A stretch of DNA of 64,000 nucleotides. Origin: Oscillospiraceae bacterium (GTDB lineage Bacteria; Bacillota; Clostridia; Oscillospirales; Acutalibacteraceae). Location: NCBI GenBank assembly GCA_022650485.1, contig JALCPP010000012.1:1-64000 (forward strand), written 5' to 3'. Made by a program: the position numbers and the translations under genes. Positions 9,012 through 18,277 of this stretch are shown one piece after another; the stretch's first letter is position 1, and the number at the start of each line of letters is the position of its first letter. Below the pieces are notes generated by a model. That model was not told the DNA's origin and did not search any database. It worked only from the letters and a program-made list of their open reading frames with translations.

Positions 9012-10849
9012 AAAAGTCTCTTCACCGCATGATCATTTGGTACAGCAGCCTGAAAATTCAGGCTAAAATCACCTTTATGCTAATCCTCGCCGTTGGCATT
9101 CCTCTGGTTGTACTCAGCGCGGTGTTTTCCAACCGTCTTTACAATATGGTTGTTGCAGACACCATACGCAATGAACAAATTGCCTCAGCCGGAATTGCCC
9201 CGAAAATTGCTGACGCCGTACAGAAAATCACCAATACCTGGCAGAAGCTTTCCCAGACGAAATATTATCAAACGCTGTTTAACAGCACCGACGATTTTTC
9301 CCCACATGAAATAGCTGAGTCGGACGATGCTGCGACGTTTGCACGGGAAGCCCTCTCCCTTACCAGAAAGGGTGGTGTCCGCTCAATACGCATCTACCTG
9401 GATCTTCCGGCAAGCAGCCCCTTTTTCGCGGCAGATTCCTCCCAAAACTTATTTCTGCCAATGAACCGGGCACGCGGCACTTACTGGTATGGCATCTTTC
9501 AGGGAAGCGGCACGCAAGAGCTGTACTGTCCGTCTTTTTACCTCGGCGATGATGAGATTAGGCAGTACGGGGACGCCGCCTACATCGTAGCGGTTACACT
9601 GCATTCCCACAACGGCGAGGTTCCAGGCTATGTGGCCATTTACTATTCAACCGATCCGCTGAAAACCATTCTGTCAGACGGTATCACACTTCCAGGTAGC
9701 GTATCCTATATCATCGACGAACGTCAGGCCATCGTTGTTTCTACCGACCATTCCCGCGACGCATTTTACCGGCTGAATTACACCGAGATTCGGGAGTCGC
9801 TGATGTCCTCCAATAATTTCATCATCCGCAACGTACTCGGAGAAAGAATCTACGTCGGATTCTATTACATTAAAGCACCGCGGTGGCTGATGGTAACAGT
9901 ACTGCCGAATCGCCCCCTTCTTATGCGGGCGAATACGCTTCTACTCAAATTTGCTCTTATGTGTGCAGTGTGCATCGCAGCCGCGCTCTTCACCGCAATC
10001 TGGCAATCACGGTCCATAACGTCTCGTGTTTCGTCGGTCATCCACCAGATGACACTTGCGCAGGGTGGACCACCGGTCCCCATGGCGGAACCTGCCATCA
10101 GTGACGAGATTGGCGAACTGATTCACACCTACAACCATATGACCGACAAAATAAAACAACTGATGGAACAGCAGAAAAGGACTTCAGATGATTTACGCAT
10201 TGCAGAGTTTAACTCCCTGCAGGCACAAATTAACCCACATTTTCTGTATAATACAATGGACATGATCAACTGGATGGCCCAACAGGGACACACAGCGGAC
10301 ATCAGCAGCGCCGTACAGGACCTTGCGCACTTTTACAAGCTGACGTTGAGCCGAAAGCACGGCCTGAGCACGGTAGAAAAGGAGATCGAACATGTAACCA
10401 TTTATGTGCGGTTGCAGAACATGCGTTACGCTAACGGCATAAACTTCGTCGCGGACATTCCTGATGAGCTACTGGAATGTCAGATTCCCAAACTCACATT
10501 ACAGCCAATTGTGGAAAACTCGATCCTACACGGCATTCTGGAAAAGGACTCCAAGGCTGGAAATATCGTCATTACCGGCTGGTGGAACGGAAACCGGGTC
10601 GTACTCCTCGTATCCGACAACGGCGTCGGCATTCCGCCGGACAAACTCCCGACAATTCTTTCCGCTCAAAACACCCACACAGGTAAAAATGGAGGTTCCA
10701 ACATTGCAGTCTATAATGTTCACCGACGAATACAACTCCTGTACGGACACGAATATGGTCTCTCCTACGCAAGGCGCGAGGGCGGCGGCACAGACTGTAG
10801 TATCCATCTGCCAATGTTGCGTAACGGTATAGAGAGAACCCAAACGTGA
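9008..10849 (+). CDS. YesM-type sensor histidine kinase
   Basis: Membrane sensor kinase of the LytS/YesM group, 613 aa, partner of the regulator just upstream (ATGA overlap). A first membrane helix (about residues 18-42) and a second (about 315-338) enclose an extracellular Cache-like sensor of some 270 residues. Then come a HAMP linker, the phosphoacceptor motif QINPHFLYN with His near residue 410, and a GHKL ATPase domain (DNGVGIPPDKL near 535). In this family the sensor often detects sugars or a sugar-loaded binding protein. Placement next to the rhamnose importer suggests rhamnose or rhamnoside sensing (inference). The 3' end is followed by a strong terminator. Confidence 0.9.
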   Translation: MKKSLHRMIIWYSSLKIQAKITFMLILAVGIPLVVLSAVFSNRLYNMVVADTIRNEQIASAGIAPKIADAVQKITNTWQKLSQTKYYQTLFNSTDDFSPHEIAESDDAATFAREALSLTRKGGVRSIRIYLDLPASSPFFAADSSQNLFLPMNRARGTYWYGIFQGSGTQELYCPSFYLGDDEIRQYGDAAYIVAVTLHSHNGEVPGYVAIYYSTDPLKTILSDGITLPGSVSYIIDERQAIVVSTDHSRDAFYRLNYTEIRESLMSSNNFIIRNVLGERIYVGFYYIKAPRWLMVTVLPNRPLLMRANTLLLKFALMCAVCIAAALFTAIWQSRSITSRVSSVIHQMTLAQGGPPVPMAEPAISDEIGELIHTYNHMTDKIKQLMEQQKRTSDDLRIAEFNSLQAQINPHFLYNTMDMINWMAQQGHTADISSAVQDLAHFYKLTLSRKHGLSTVEKEIEHVTIYVRLQNMRYANGINFVADIPDELLECQIPKLTLQPIVENSILHGILEKDSKAGNIVITGWWNGNRVVLLVSDNGVGIPPDKLPTILSAQNTHTGKNGGSNIAVYNVHRRIQLLYGHEYGLSYARREGGGTDCSIHLPMLRNGIERTQT

Positions 10850-10901
10850 AAAACGCCGCTGAAATACACCCGCAAAAGATAAGCACCAAACATTAGTTTA
10901 T

Positions 10902-10939
10902 AAAGTCATGCCCCCCGGCTTGCCGGGGGGCATGACTTT
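10902..10939. terminator. bidirectional terminator between kinase gene and fucO
   Basis: Perfect 18-bp inverted repeat (AAAGTCATGCCCCCCGGC) with a 2-nt loop, ending in TTT on either strand. It lies between the convergent ends of the sensor kinase (plus) and fucO (minus) genes and can serve both. Confidence 0.8.
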
Positions 10940-10989
10940 GAAAACATCACAAGATTCTCTTTTCAGGGTTTCAGTGCCAAACCGACCAT

Positions 10990-12135
10990 TTACATCAGTT
11001 TGCGGAACAGACTCTTGAGGTCCTCAACACTGGTATCACGCGGGTTCCCCGGACAGCAGGCGTCGGCAAACGCGCTCTTTGCGAGAAATGGAAGGTCTTG
11101 TTCCTGAATGGCTTTCAGTTTGGAAGGAATCCCCACATCGGCAGACAGCTTGCGAACTGCGTCGCAGGCAGCTTTGCGTGCAGTTTCAAGATTCATTTCA
11201 TCCACGCCCTTGACACCCATGGCTTTGGCGATGCCGCGGTACTTTTCGCCGGTGCTAGGAGCGTTATACTCCATGACGATGGGAAGCATCATAGCACAGG
11301 CCACGCCGTGAGGCGTATCATAAACAGCACCCAGGGTATGTGCCATGGAATGAGCGATGCCAAGCCCCACATTGGAGAAGCCCATTCCCGCAATATATTC
11401 GGCCATTGCCATCCCTTCACGACCGTCTGGTGTGTTTGACACAGCACCGCGCAGGTACTCAGACACCAAACGAATTGCTTCCAGATGAAGCATATCAGTA
11501 AGCTCCCATGCACCTTTTGTGATGTACCCCTCAATGGCGTGGGTCAAAGCATCCATTCCGGTTGCCGCAGTCAATCCCTTGGGCATCGTGCTCATCATAT
11601 CAGGGTCGATAACTGCAATCTCAGGAATATCATTGGTGTCCACGCAGACAAACTTACGCTTTTTTTCCGTATCGGTAATAACATAGTTAATCGTAACTTC
11701 TGCGGCTGTACCTGCGGTCGTCGGCACCGCAATCGTGAAAACGGCGTGCTTTTTGGTGGGAGCAACGCCTTCCAGACTGCGTACATCAGCAAAGTCAGGA
11801 TTATTGATAATAACACCAATCGCCTTCGCGGTATCCATCGAAGAACCGCCGCCAATCGTCACGATACAATCCGCGCCACTGGCCTTAAAAGCCGCCACTC
11901 CGCTTTTCACATTCTCAATAGTGGGGTTCGGCTTAATGTTGGAGTAGATTTCATAGGGGAAATTTGCCGCGTCCAAAAGGCTGGTAACTTTTTGGGCCAC
12001 TTGGAACTTGATGAGATCCGGGTCCGAGCATACGAACGCTTTCTGATACCCGCGAGCTGTCAGCTCCGGCACAACATTTTCAATCGCGCCCTTCCCATGA
12101 TAAGATATCGTGTTCAGTACAATACGATTTGCCAT
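10990..12135 (-). CDS. fucO: lactaldehyde reductase (1,2-propanediol oxidoreductase)
   Basis: Iron-dependent group III alcohol dehydrogenase, 381 aa, that reduces L-lactaldehyde from the rhamnulose-1-phosphate aldolase to L-1,2-propanediol and re-oxidises NADH. The nucleotide-binding motif GGGSSMDTAKA lies at about residue 97. The metal ligands are visible as D and H in GMDALTHAIEGY (about 193-200), H in HSMAHTLGA (about 262) and H in DTPHGVACA (about 276). It is the last gene of the rhaB-rhaA-rhaD-fucO run. Its place after rhaD, 45 nt away, supports the lactaldehyde function over other Fe-ADH activities. Confidence 0.92.
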   Translation of the reverse strand: MANRIVLNTISYHGKGAIENVVPELTARGYQKAFVCSDPDLIKFQVAQKVTSLLDAANFPYEIYSNIKPNPTIENVKSGVAAFKASGADCIVTIGGGSSMDTAKAIGVIINNPDFADVRSLEGVAPTKKHAVFTIAVPTTAGTAAEVTINYVITDTEKKRKFVCVDTNDIPEIAVIDPDMMSTMPKGLTAATGMDALTHAIEGYITKGAWELTDMLHLEAIRLVSEYLRGAVSNTPDGREGMAMAEYIAGMGFSNVGLGIAHSMAHTLGAVYDTPHGVACAMMLPIVMEYNAPSTGEKYRGIAKAMGVKGVDEMNLETARKAACDAVRKLSADVGIPSKLKAIQEQDLPFLAKSAFADACCPGNPRDTSVEDLKSLFRKLM

Positions 12136-12180
12136 GCTTAAAATCTCCTTTTTAATAATTTTTATGTTAAGGATGGTATC

Positions 12181-13005
12181 TCAATTGAGGAATTCTTCTC
12201 TGAGCGTCACACCAAACTCTTTGGCTATGGCGCGAAGATTGTCTGCGCTGATGGTCTGACGAATCTTTCCCTGCCCCGCGCTGAGCGCAAGCACATGAAT
12301 CTGCGCTGCCTTTTCAATCGTGTGCATCAGCCCAAAAGTCGTGTCAAAATCCGGTCCGGAACAGAAAAGCCCATGGTGTGTCCAAACAACAGCGTCATAT
12401 TCCTTCATTAGTTTACTGGTTGCCAGAGCAATTTCCGAACCACCCGGCACCATCCAGGGCACAACGCCCACACCGCCCGGAAATACCACCGGACATTCTG
12501 TGGCCGACTGCCACAATGCGCGGGTAAAGTCACGTGCAGTAAGTGGAAGAATATAGGTAAGGGCAATCAGGTTTGCCGGATGCGCATGGTAAATCACGCG
12601 ATATGTTCCACCCGTCGCCGCCGCACGCACCGAGTGATTCATGAAGTGGCTCGGAAACTCGCTGGTTGGCTTTGCTCCACCCTCAAGTCCCCATATGATA
12701 CGCCAGCTGTCGCCAGCCTTGTTAACTTCCACAATGCCGATGGAATGTTCCGGGTCGAGGGCGACATTACGAAAATATTTTCCACTGCCCGTCGTCAGAA
12801 AATACTCGCCGGCCAGATTTTCAGCGGAAACGCCCATTTTCACCCATGCGCCCGGTGCATGAAAAAAGGGGCGGCACTGCTCAACCTCTTCTTTTTTCAG
12901 CCGGTAGGTCAAGTTTCCGCCGTTCCGCTCGTGCCAGCCCTGCTCCCAGCCGTCACTGCACATGCGAATATACGCCTTTACAATGTCAACGTCAAGAATT
13001 TTCAT
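12181..13005 (-). CDS. rhaD: rhamnulose-1-phosphate aldolase
   Basis: Cleaves L-rhamnulose-1-phosphate to dihydroxyacetone phosphate and L-lactaldehyde. It is a class II zinc aldolase of the AraD/FucA/RhaD fold with 274 aa, as in known RhaD proteins. Zinc ligands are the two His of the HAHPAN motif (about residues 141-143) and the His pair in WTHHGLFCSG (about 211). The N-terminal 'GWHERNGGNLTYRL' stretch, typical of RhaD, forms the phosphate-binding region. The start codon lies inside the last 14 nt of rhaA, so the genes are coupled. The next gene, fucO, handles its lactaldehyde product. Confidence 0.95.
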   Translation of the reverse strand: MKILDVDIVKAYIRMCSDGWEQGWHERNGGNLTYRLKKEEVEQCRPFFHAPGAWVKMGVSAENLAGEYFLTTGSGKYFRNVALDPEHSIGIVEVNKAGDSWRIIWGLEGGAKPTSEFPSHFMNHSVRAAATGGTYRVIYHAHPANLIALTYILPLTARDFTRALWQSATECPVVFPGGVGVVPWMVPGGSEIALATSKLMKEYDAVVWTHHGLFCSGPDFDTTFGLMHTIEKAAQIHVLALSAGQGKIRQTISADNLRAIAKEFGVTLREEFLN

Positions 13006-14257
13006 AAGATAAACCTCTTTTGCTTAAAACTTCTTTTTCGTAGGTCTGTACTTCCTTAAACCAGCTCTCATCGGCGGAAACGCCCTGCATTTCGCAGTAC
13101 TTTTTCCATACATCGCCGAAGGGCAGCGTTTTTGCCTCTTCCATCAGCACCATTTTTTCGGTGAAAGCGTCTTCGTCCTGCAATGTTTTCAGCTTCGCGT
13201 TTGGCTGAAGCAAGGCCCACAGCAGCGCTTTTTGGACGTTGCGGGCACCGACCGTCCAGGCCGCGATCCGGTTAATGGAGGCATCAAAGAAATCAAGGCC
13301 GATTAAGACCTTTTCCAGCGCATCGTTTCTCACGATCTCTTTCATAATTTCTTTGAGTTCATCGTCAAACAGCACCACATGGTCGGAGTCCCAGCGAACC
13401 GGTCGGCTGATGTGCAGCGGAATTTTGTCGAAATAACATAATAGTGCCGAAATTTTATCACTGACAACCTCCGTTGGGTGATAATGGCCGGTATCCATCA
13501 GATTATATACGCCGGGATGCGAAGCCGCATAGCCCATATAAAACTCATTGCTGCCCACCGTGTAACTTTCCAGACCAATTCCAAACACCTTGCTCTCCAC
13601 ACAGTCAATCACATGAGGGAGAGGCTCTGCGAAAATCTCGTCCAGCGCTGCCTTCAGCCGCAGACGCGGGCCAAGACGATCCGCAGGCACATCCTTCAGG
13701 CCGTCGGGAACCCAAACGTCATTCAGGACCCGATCTCCCAGCTGCGCGCCGATCTCATTTGCAATGCGGCGGGTCGCCTTGCAGTGATCGATCCAAAAAC
13801 GGCGCACGGCCGGGTCGGGGCTGGAAAGCGTCATGCCCCCTTTTACCATTGGGTGGGAAAAGCAAGTTGGGTTGAAATCGATGCCAAAGCCGTTTTTACG
13901 GGCAAATTCTACCCAAGGCGCGAAGTGCCGATATTCAATTCTGTCGCGATCCACCCATTCCCCTGTGCCAAACACGGCATAGCAGGCATGCAGGTTGATC
14001 CGCTTTTTACCTGGAATCAAGCTTGCGGCTTTTAGAAAATCCGCCTTCAGTTCCTCAAAATTTCTGGCTCTTCCGGGATAGTTTCCCGTAGTTTGAATGC
14101 CGTCTCCGGCACCACCGCCTTTGCTGTCAAAGCCGGTAACATCATCGCCCTGCCAGCAGTGAATTGAAACGGCTTTCTCCGACGCAGCCTGCAGTGCCGC
14201 GTCCACGTCAACTCCCAAACTGGCATAACGCTCTTTGGCTTCCTCAAATCTGCTCAT
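12992..14257 (-). CDS. rhaA: L-rhamnose isomerase
   Basis: Converts L-rhamnose to L-rhamnulose, a Mn-dependent TIM-barrel enzyme. At 421 aa it has full length. Recognisable segments are SIHCWQGDDVTGF (about residue 31), the acidic metal-site residues in GIGLESYTVGSNEFYMGYA and LMDTGHYHPTEVVSDK, and the C-terminal DFFDASINRIAAW segment. It overlaps rhaD by 14 nt downstream and starts 12 nt after the rhaB stop codon, with AGGGAGGTATCC before its ATG. There are no signs of damage. Confidence 0.96.
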   Translation of the reverse strand: MSRFEEAKERYASLGVDVDAALQAASEKAVSIHCWQGDDVTGFDSKGGGAGDGIQTTGNYPGRARNFEELKADFLKAASLIPGKKRINLHACYAVFGTGEWVDRDRIEYRHFAPWVEFARKNGFGIDFNPTCFSHPMVKGGMTLSSPDPAVRRFWIDHCKATRRIANEIGAQLGDRVLNDVWVPDGLKDVPADRLGPRLRLKAALDEIFAEPLPHVIDCVESKVFGIGLESYTVGSNEFYMGYAASHPGVYNLMDTGHYHPTEVVSDKISALLCYFDKIPLHISRPVRWDSDHVVLFDDELKEIMKEIVRNDALEKVLIGLDFFDASINRIAAWTVGARNVQKALLWALLQPNAKLKTLQDEDAFTEKMVLMEEAKTLPFGDVWKKYCEMQGVSADESWFKEVQTYEKEVLSKRGLSYENS

Positions 14258-14269
14258 ATGGATACCTCC

Positions 14270-15679
14270 CTAAATAATCTTCTTGATAGGAAAAGATTCT
14301 TTGACTGCTCGGCGGGCTGCCGCCAGATCGGGATATTCCCCTCCCGCAATCATCTGCACAATCAGATTGCCCAAAGCCGTGCCCTCAGTCGGACCGGCAA
14401 AAACCGGGACGCCTGTCGCCCGCGCGGTGAGTTCGCTTAAATAGTGATCCTTCGAACCGCCGCCCACAATGTTGAGACTGGTATACTTCCTGCCTGTAAG
14501 GTGTGACAGGCTCTCGACCGCCTGCCGATAAGACTCGGCCAGACTTTTATAAACGCACTGCGTCAGCTCGCCGGCAGAGCCAGGGACAATCTGCCCCGTT
14601 CTGCGGCAGAATTCCTTCACTGCCGCAATCATGCTGTCGGGCGCTAAGAATGAAGCGTTGTTCACATCGACGATGCTTTCAAAATCACCCGCGGCGCGGG
14701 CGGCGGTTTCCATCTCGGCAAAACTGATCTCTTTTTTATCTTTTTTACTGAGCTCGCGCCGAATACTTTGAAGCATCCACAGGCCCATGATGTTTCTGAG
14801 ATACCGGAAACGGTACTGATATCCGCCTTCGTTCGTGAAATTCTGCAGCCGGCTTTCTTCGGTTGTGATCGGTTCACGGTTCTCAACGCCCAAAAGGCTC
14901 CACGTTCCGCTGGAAAGGTACACCGCCTTATCATCCTGTGCAGGCACGGCCAGGAACGCCGAACCAGTGTCGTGCGTCGCGGGAAGCATCACCTCACAGT
15001 CGAAGCCAACCTGTTGTCTGGTTTCCGGGGTAAATCGGCCAAGACGTGTTCCCGGCATGGCAAGCGGAGAAAAGATGGTCTTCGATAGTCCCAGCTTCTG
15101 AATCAGTCCCCCATCCCACGTTTTCAGGCGAGCATTCACAAGCCCCGTAGTTGTTGCGTTAGTATATTCGTTTTGCCGGACGCCTGTCAGCAGAAAGTTA
15201 AAATATTCCGGAATCATCAAAAAACTGCGGGCCGCCGCCAGCTGCTTCGGATGTTCCTTCTTCAGCGCCATCAACTGATAGATCGTATTGAACTTTTGCT
15301 TTTGGATACCCGTGAGTGCGTAAAGCTCTGAGGGGCTCAGCAATTTCTCCACAACCGCATCCATGCCGTCCGTGCGCCGGTCGCGGTAGGCCACGGCATC
15401 GCTCACGAGACGCCCTTCCCCATCCAGCAGGACAAAGTCCACAGCCCATGTGTCGATTCCCATTGTAGCCGGCATCTTGCCTGCCGCCTTGCAGGCTTTC
15501 AGGCCCTCCAGAATACTGTGGTGCAACCTGTCAATGTCCCAATAATCATGGCCGTTTTTATGAATCTGCGGCGTAGGGAAACGGTACAGTTCTTCCAGTA
15601 CCATCTTTCCCTCGTCGACATGGCCCAGAATATGCCTCCCGCTCGACGCACCAATATCAATTGCAAGGTAATACCGCAT
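14270..15679 (-). CDS. rhaB: rhamnulokinase
   Basis: Phosphorylates L-rhamnulose at C1 with ATP. It belongs to the FGGY carbohydrate kinases: N-terminal phosphate motif DIGASSGRHILG (about residues 6-17), catalytic-region GIDTWAVDFVLLD (about 74) and the C-terminal adenosine motif NIVGGGSKDHYL (about 399). Length is 469 aa. ATG at 15679 has GGGAGGAG about 8 nt upstream. It is the first gene of rhaBAD-fucO. A terminator of the upstream regulator gene ends about 45 nt before it, so rhaB must have its own promoter or depend on read-through. TACAAT at about 15707-15712 is a possible -10 box. Confidence 0.95.
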   Translation of the reverse strand: MRYYLAIDIGASSGRHILGHVDEGKMVLEELYRFPTPQIHKNGHDYWDIDRLHHSILEGLKACKAAGKMPATMGIDTWAVDFVLLDGEGRLVSDAVAYRDRRTDGMDAVVEKLLSPSELYALTGIQKQKFNTIYQLMALKKEHPKQLAAARSFLMIPEYFNFLLTGVRQNEYTNATTTGLVNARLKTWDGGLIQKLGLSKTIFSPLAMPGTRLGRFTPETRQQVGFDCEVMLPATHDTGSAFLAVPAQDDKAVYLSSGTWSLLGVENREPITTEESRLQNFTNEGGYQYRFRYLRNIMGLWMLQSIRRELSKKDKKEISFAEMETAARAAGDFESIVDVNNASFLAPDSMIAAVKEFCRRTGQIVPGSAGELTQCVYKSLAESYRQAVESLSHLTGRKYTSLNIVGGGSKDHYLSELTARATGVPVFAGPTEGTALGNLIVQMIAGGEYPDLAAARRAVKESFPIKKII

Positions 15680-15723
15680 TTGCGCATCTCCTCCCTTCGG
15701 TTCTATTGTAAAGGAGCACAGAA

Positions 15724-15762
15724 TAAAAAAACAGGACGCCGTTTACAAAATCAGCGTCCTGT
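15724..15762 (-). terminator. terminator between the AraC-type regulator and rhaB
   Basis: On the minus strand, stem ACAGGACGC / GCGTCCTGT around a 14-nt loop is followed by seven T. It falls 10 nt after the regulator's stop codon and before rhaB. Confidence 0.82.
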
Positions 15763-15772
15763 GTTGCATCTA

Positions 15773-16729
15773 TTATCTTTCCTTCGACCGGCGGTACTGC
15801 TGGGGGCTCATCCCATACTTTTTTCGAAAAGCGCGGTGAAAATAGCTGGTATTTTCATACCCTACCAGAGTAATGACCTCAGTGACGGGCAGCTTTGTCG
15901 TGCGCAGAAGCTGCCGCGCGACGGAAAACCGCTTTTCCTGCAAAAGCTGCTGAAAGCTCGCGCCTAACTGTGCCTTAATGATGCGGCTGGCGGTGTAGTC
16001 CGGCACACCGTTCTGCTCCGCAAACTGCCGCAGAGTCGCACTCAGATAGCTTTTATTGATATAACCCAAAGCCCGCAGCGCCAGCGTCCTGGGTGGGCCG
16101 CCGCCCGTTTCAGCCCGGGTGGTCACACGCATCAGACGAAGGAAGAGCAAGCCCATCGTCACCTCGTTAATCTTTTCGCTGCCCTCTTCTGCATAGCAGA
16201 GCGAATACAAAAGATTTTCCACCAAATTCTGCACCGGCAGCACGTCCGACACAGAGAAATGTAGAAATTCATCGGCAGAACCATCGCCGGCCAAGCTGGC
16301 GATGATAAAATCACTCAGCACGTTCTGCTCATCCATCATATCAAATGCCGTATGGAAAAATGCCGGCCGAATCAGAAAATTTACCGCAACGTCATTTTGG
16401 CCCGCAGGCAGAATCTCGTGCCAAGTGTTACTCCCCAAGAACAACAGCTCCCCTGCCCGGATGGTGATTTTCCGGTCACCAACCACATGGGTAATCGAGC
16501 CTTTGCAAACGTACATAATTTCTACAAAATCGTGTCGGTGGCGTGGAAAAGCCGCAAAACGGGTGTGAGGTCTAATACGGATAAGCTGGGCGTCTCCCAG
16601 CAGTTTCTCCGCATCCACGGCGTTTTTATGCGCATCACTGTAAACGGTCATATCTATGCCACAACCGTTTGAAATCTTTCGTTCCTCATCGCTGATCCGT
16701 GACAGCCTCTCCAACAATTTTCGGTCCAC
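15773..16729 (-). CDS. AraC-family regulator with cupin sensor, likely rhamnose operon activator
   Basis: DNA-binding protein of 318 aa. The N-terminal half holds an AraC-type cupin for ligand binding (FPRHRHDFVEIMYVCKG about residue 63, then IRAGELLFLGSNTWHEI). The C-terminal 100 residues are a double HTH (LRQFAEQNGVPDYTASRIIK and VTEVITLVGYENTSYFHRAF). Start is GTG at 16729 with GAGGAGGGG about 7 nt upstream. It lies directly upstream of rhaB in the same direction but is separated from it by a terminator. I infer that it controls rhaBAD-fucO in response to rhamnose, as RhaR/RhaS do in enterobacteria. Its binding site was not identified. Confidence 0.85.
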   Translation of the reverse strand: MDRKLLERLSRISDEERKISNGCGIDMTVYSDAHKNAVDAEKLLGDAQLIRIRPHTRFAAFPRHRHDFVEIMYVCKGSITHVVGDRKITIRAGELLFLGSNTWHEILPAGQNDVAVNFLIRPAFFHTAFDMMDEQNVLSDFIIASLAGDGSADEFLHFSVSDVLPVQNLVENLLYSLCYAEEGSEKINEVTMGLLFLRLMRVTTRAETGGGPPRTLALRALGYINKSYLSATLRQFAEQNGVPDYTASRIIKAQLGASFQQLLQEKRFSVARQLLRTTKLPVTEVITLVGYENTSYFHRAFRKKYGMSPQQYRRSKER

Positions 16730-16934
16730 GGCGATCCCCTCCTCAAAACCGTCCAGACTTTATTTTAGTATAGCATAAACCGTCCGTCAAGGACAGAGAG
16801 TTCATACAATCCGGGGCAGGAAAAAAGGCGGCACAATTACATTTCTTAAAGCAAACGCCAGCAAAAAATTCGGAAAAAATTTTAATATTTTCTATTTAGG
16901 AGAAAAAACTATTTAGAATCCACTTATAGTTATA

Positions 16935-16952
16935 TTGTTAAAATATTAACGG
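16935..16952. promoter_or_regulatory. Rex-like operator before the glycerol dehydrogenase gene
   Basis: TTGTTAAAATATTAACGG matches the Rex consensus TTGTTAANNNNTTAACAA except at its last two bases. It ends 17 nt before the ATG and overlaps the ribosome-binding site region. Rex is the NADH/NAD+ sensor repressor of fermentation genes in Firmicutes. Binding is inferred from the sequence. Confidence 0.55.
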
Positions 16953-16969
16953 CAAAGGAGCAATCGTCA

Positions 16970-18061
16970 ATGCTGAGATTAATGAGGGCACCGTCCAAAT
17001 ACGTTCAGGGACCTGACGCTTTACTTGAGCTGTACGAGCAAGTAAAAGATTTAGGGAAATCCTTTCTTTTTATCTGCAGTAAAAGCGGCTATAAGGCAGC
17101 ACAACCCAAAATTGAAAAAAGTTTTGCAGGCAAAGATGCATCTATCCGGTTTGAAATTTTCGGCGGCATGAGTTCAACCGGTGAAATTGCTAAAATGCAG
17201 AAGATTGCAAAAGAAAACAAGATCGACGTGATCTGCGCGATCGGCGGCGGCAGCGCAATCGATACTGCAAAGGCCACCGCATATTACGAAGGTCTTCCGG
17301 TTGTAATTATTCCAACCGTGTGTGCCACGGATGCTCCGTGCACTGGACTTTCTGTCATCTACAATGACGATGGAACCTTTGCAAACTATATCTTTTACCC
17401 CAAAAATCCGGATGCGGTCATTGTGGACTCTTCCATCATTGTAAAAGCACCGGTCCGTTTCCTTGTCTCCGGTATGGGAGATGCATTGGGAACTTATTTT
17501 GAAGCAAGAATGTGCCAAAAAACGAATTCCCCCAGTCTGGAAAACGGCGGCATCACAAAATCTGCCATGGCACTTTGCGAGCTATGCTATGACACGCTCC
17601 TCGCCGACGGTTATAAAGCCAAAAAATCCGCTGAGCTCGGTATTCTCACGCTGGCAGTTGAGGCGATTATTGAAGCCAACACCTATTTAAGCGGTGTCGG
17701 AGCAGATAACGGCGGCCTTGCCACTGCTCATTCCGTCTATAATGGGTTCACCGCACTGGAAGAATGCGAAAAAACGATGCACGGGGAACTGGTCGCTTTC
17801 GGAACAGTCATACAGCTTATTCTGGAAAACGCCCCCATGGAAGAAATCGAAGAAGTAATCGATTTCTGTGTGTCCGTCGGTCTGCCGATTACACTGAAGG
17901 AGGTCGGCGTAACCGATCCGTCCAGAGTAATGATTGCAGCGGAAAAAGCATGCGCTTCTGGTGAATCCATTCATAACATGTTGGGTGACGTGACTCCACA
18001 GCAGCTTTATCATGCTGTTCTGGCCGCTGACGCTCTTGGGAAGGATTTCTTCGGCGAATAA
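16970..18061 (+). CDS. gldA: glycerol dehydrogenase
   Basis: NAD-dependent polyol dehydrogenase of 363 aa that interconverts glycerol and dihydroxyacetone, or related vicinal diols such as 1,2-propanediol. It has the nucleotide motif GGGSAIDTAKA (about residue 93), the substrate/NAD loop PTVCATDAPCTGLSVIY (about 118) and the zinc ligands D in GMGDALGTYFEA (about 169), H in ATAHSVYNGF (about 253) and H in TMHGELVAFG (about 270). ATG at 16970 has AAAGGAG 9 nt upstream. It is monocistronic between its own promoter region and a terminator. Next to a rhamnose operon that makes 1,2-propanediol it may act on C3 diols (inference). Redox control by Rex is suggested by the operator-like box. Confidence 0.93.
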   Translation: MLRLMRAPSKYVQGPDALLELYEQVKDLGKSFLFICSKSGYKAAQPKIEKSFAGKDASIRFEIFGGMSSTGEIAKMQKIAKENKIDVICAIGGGSAIDTAKATAYYEGLPVVIIPTVCATDAPCTGLSVIYNDDGTFANYIFYPKNPDAVIVDSSIIVKAPVRFLVSGMGDALGTYFEARMCQKTNSPSLENGGITKSAMALCELCYDTLLADGYKAKKSAELGILTLAVEAIIEANTYLSGVGADNGGLATAHSVYNGFTALEECEKTMHGELVAFGTVIQLILENAPMEEIEEVIDFCVSVGLPITLKEVGVTDPSRVMIAAEKACASGESIHNMLGDVTPQQLYHAVLAADALGKDFFGE

Positions 18062-18099
18062 TCAAGAAAAACAAATTATCATTTTACCAAAAGCAAAAC

Positions 18100-18136
18100 C
18101 GGCCTGTGGGAATAAATCCCACAGGCCGATGGTTTT
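18100..18136 (+). terminator. terminator after gldA
   Basis: Perfect 12-bp stem CGGCCTGTGGGA with a 5-nt loop (18100-18128), followed by TGGTTTT, 38 nt after the gldA stop codon. The 140 bp between this point and the next gene end show nothing else. Confidence 0.78.
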
Positions 18137-18277
18137 ATAAAATTGCAAAAGGGTACACTGCAAAAACTCTTTTTAGCGCGTTTTGAACAAACTGGCAGCT
18201 GTAATATCCGCTGAAGTGTGGTTTTGCTTTTTAAACGTCATGTATTCTGGAAACAAAAAATGATATTTTTCAAACCG

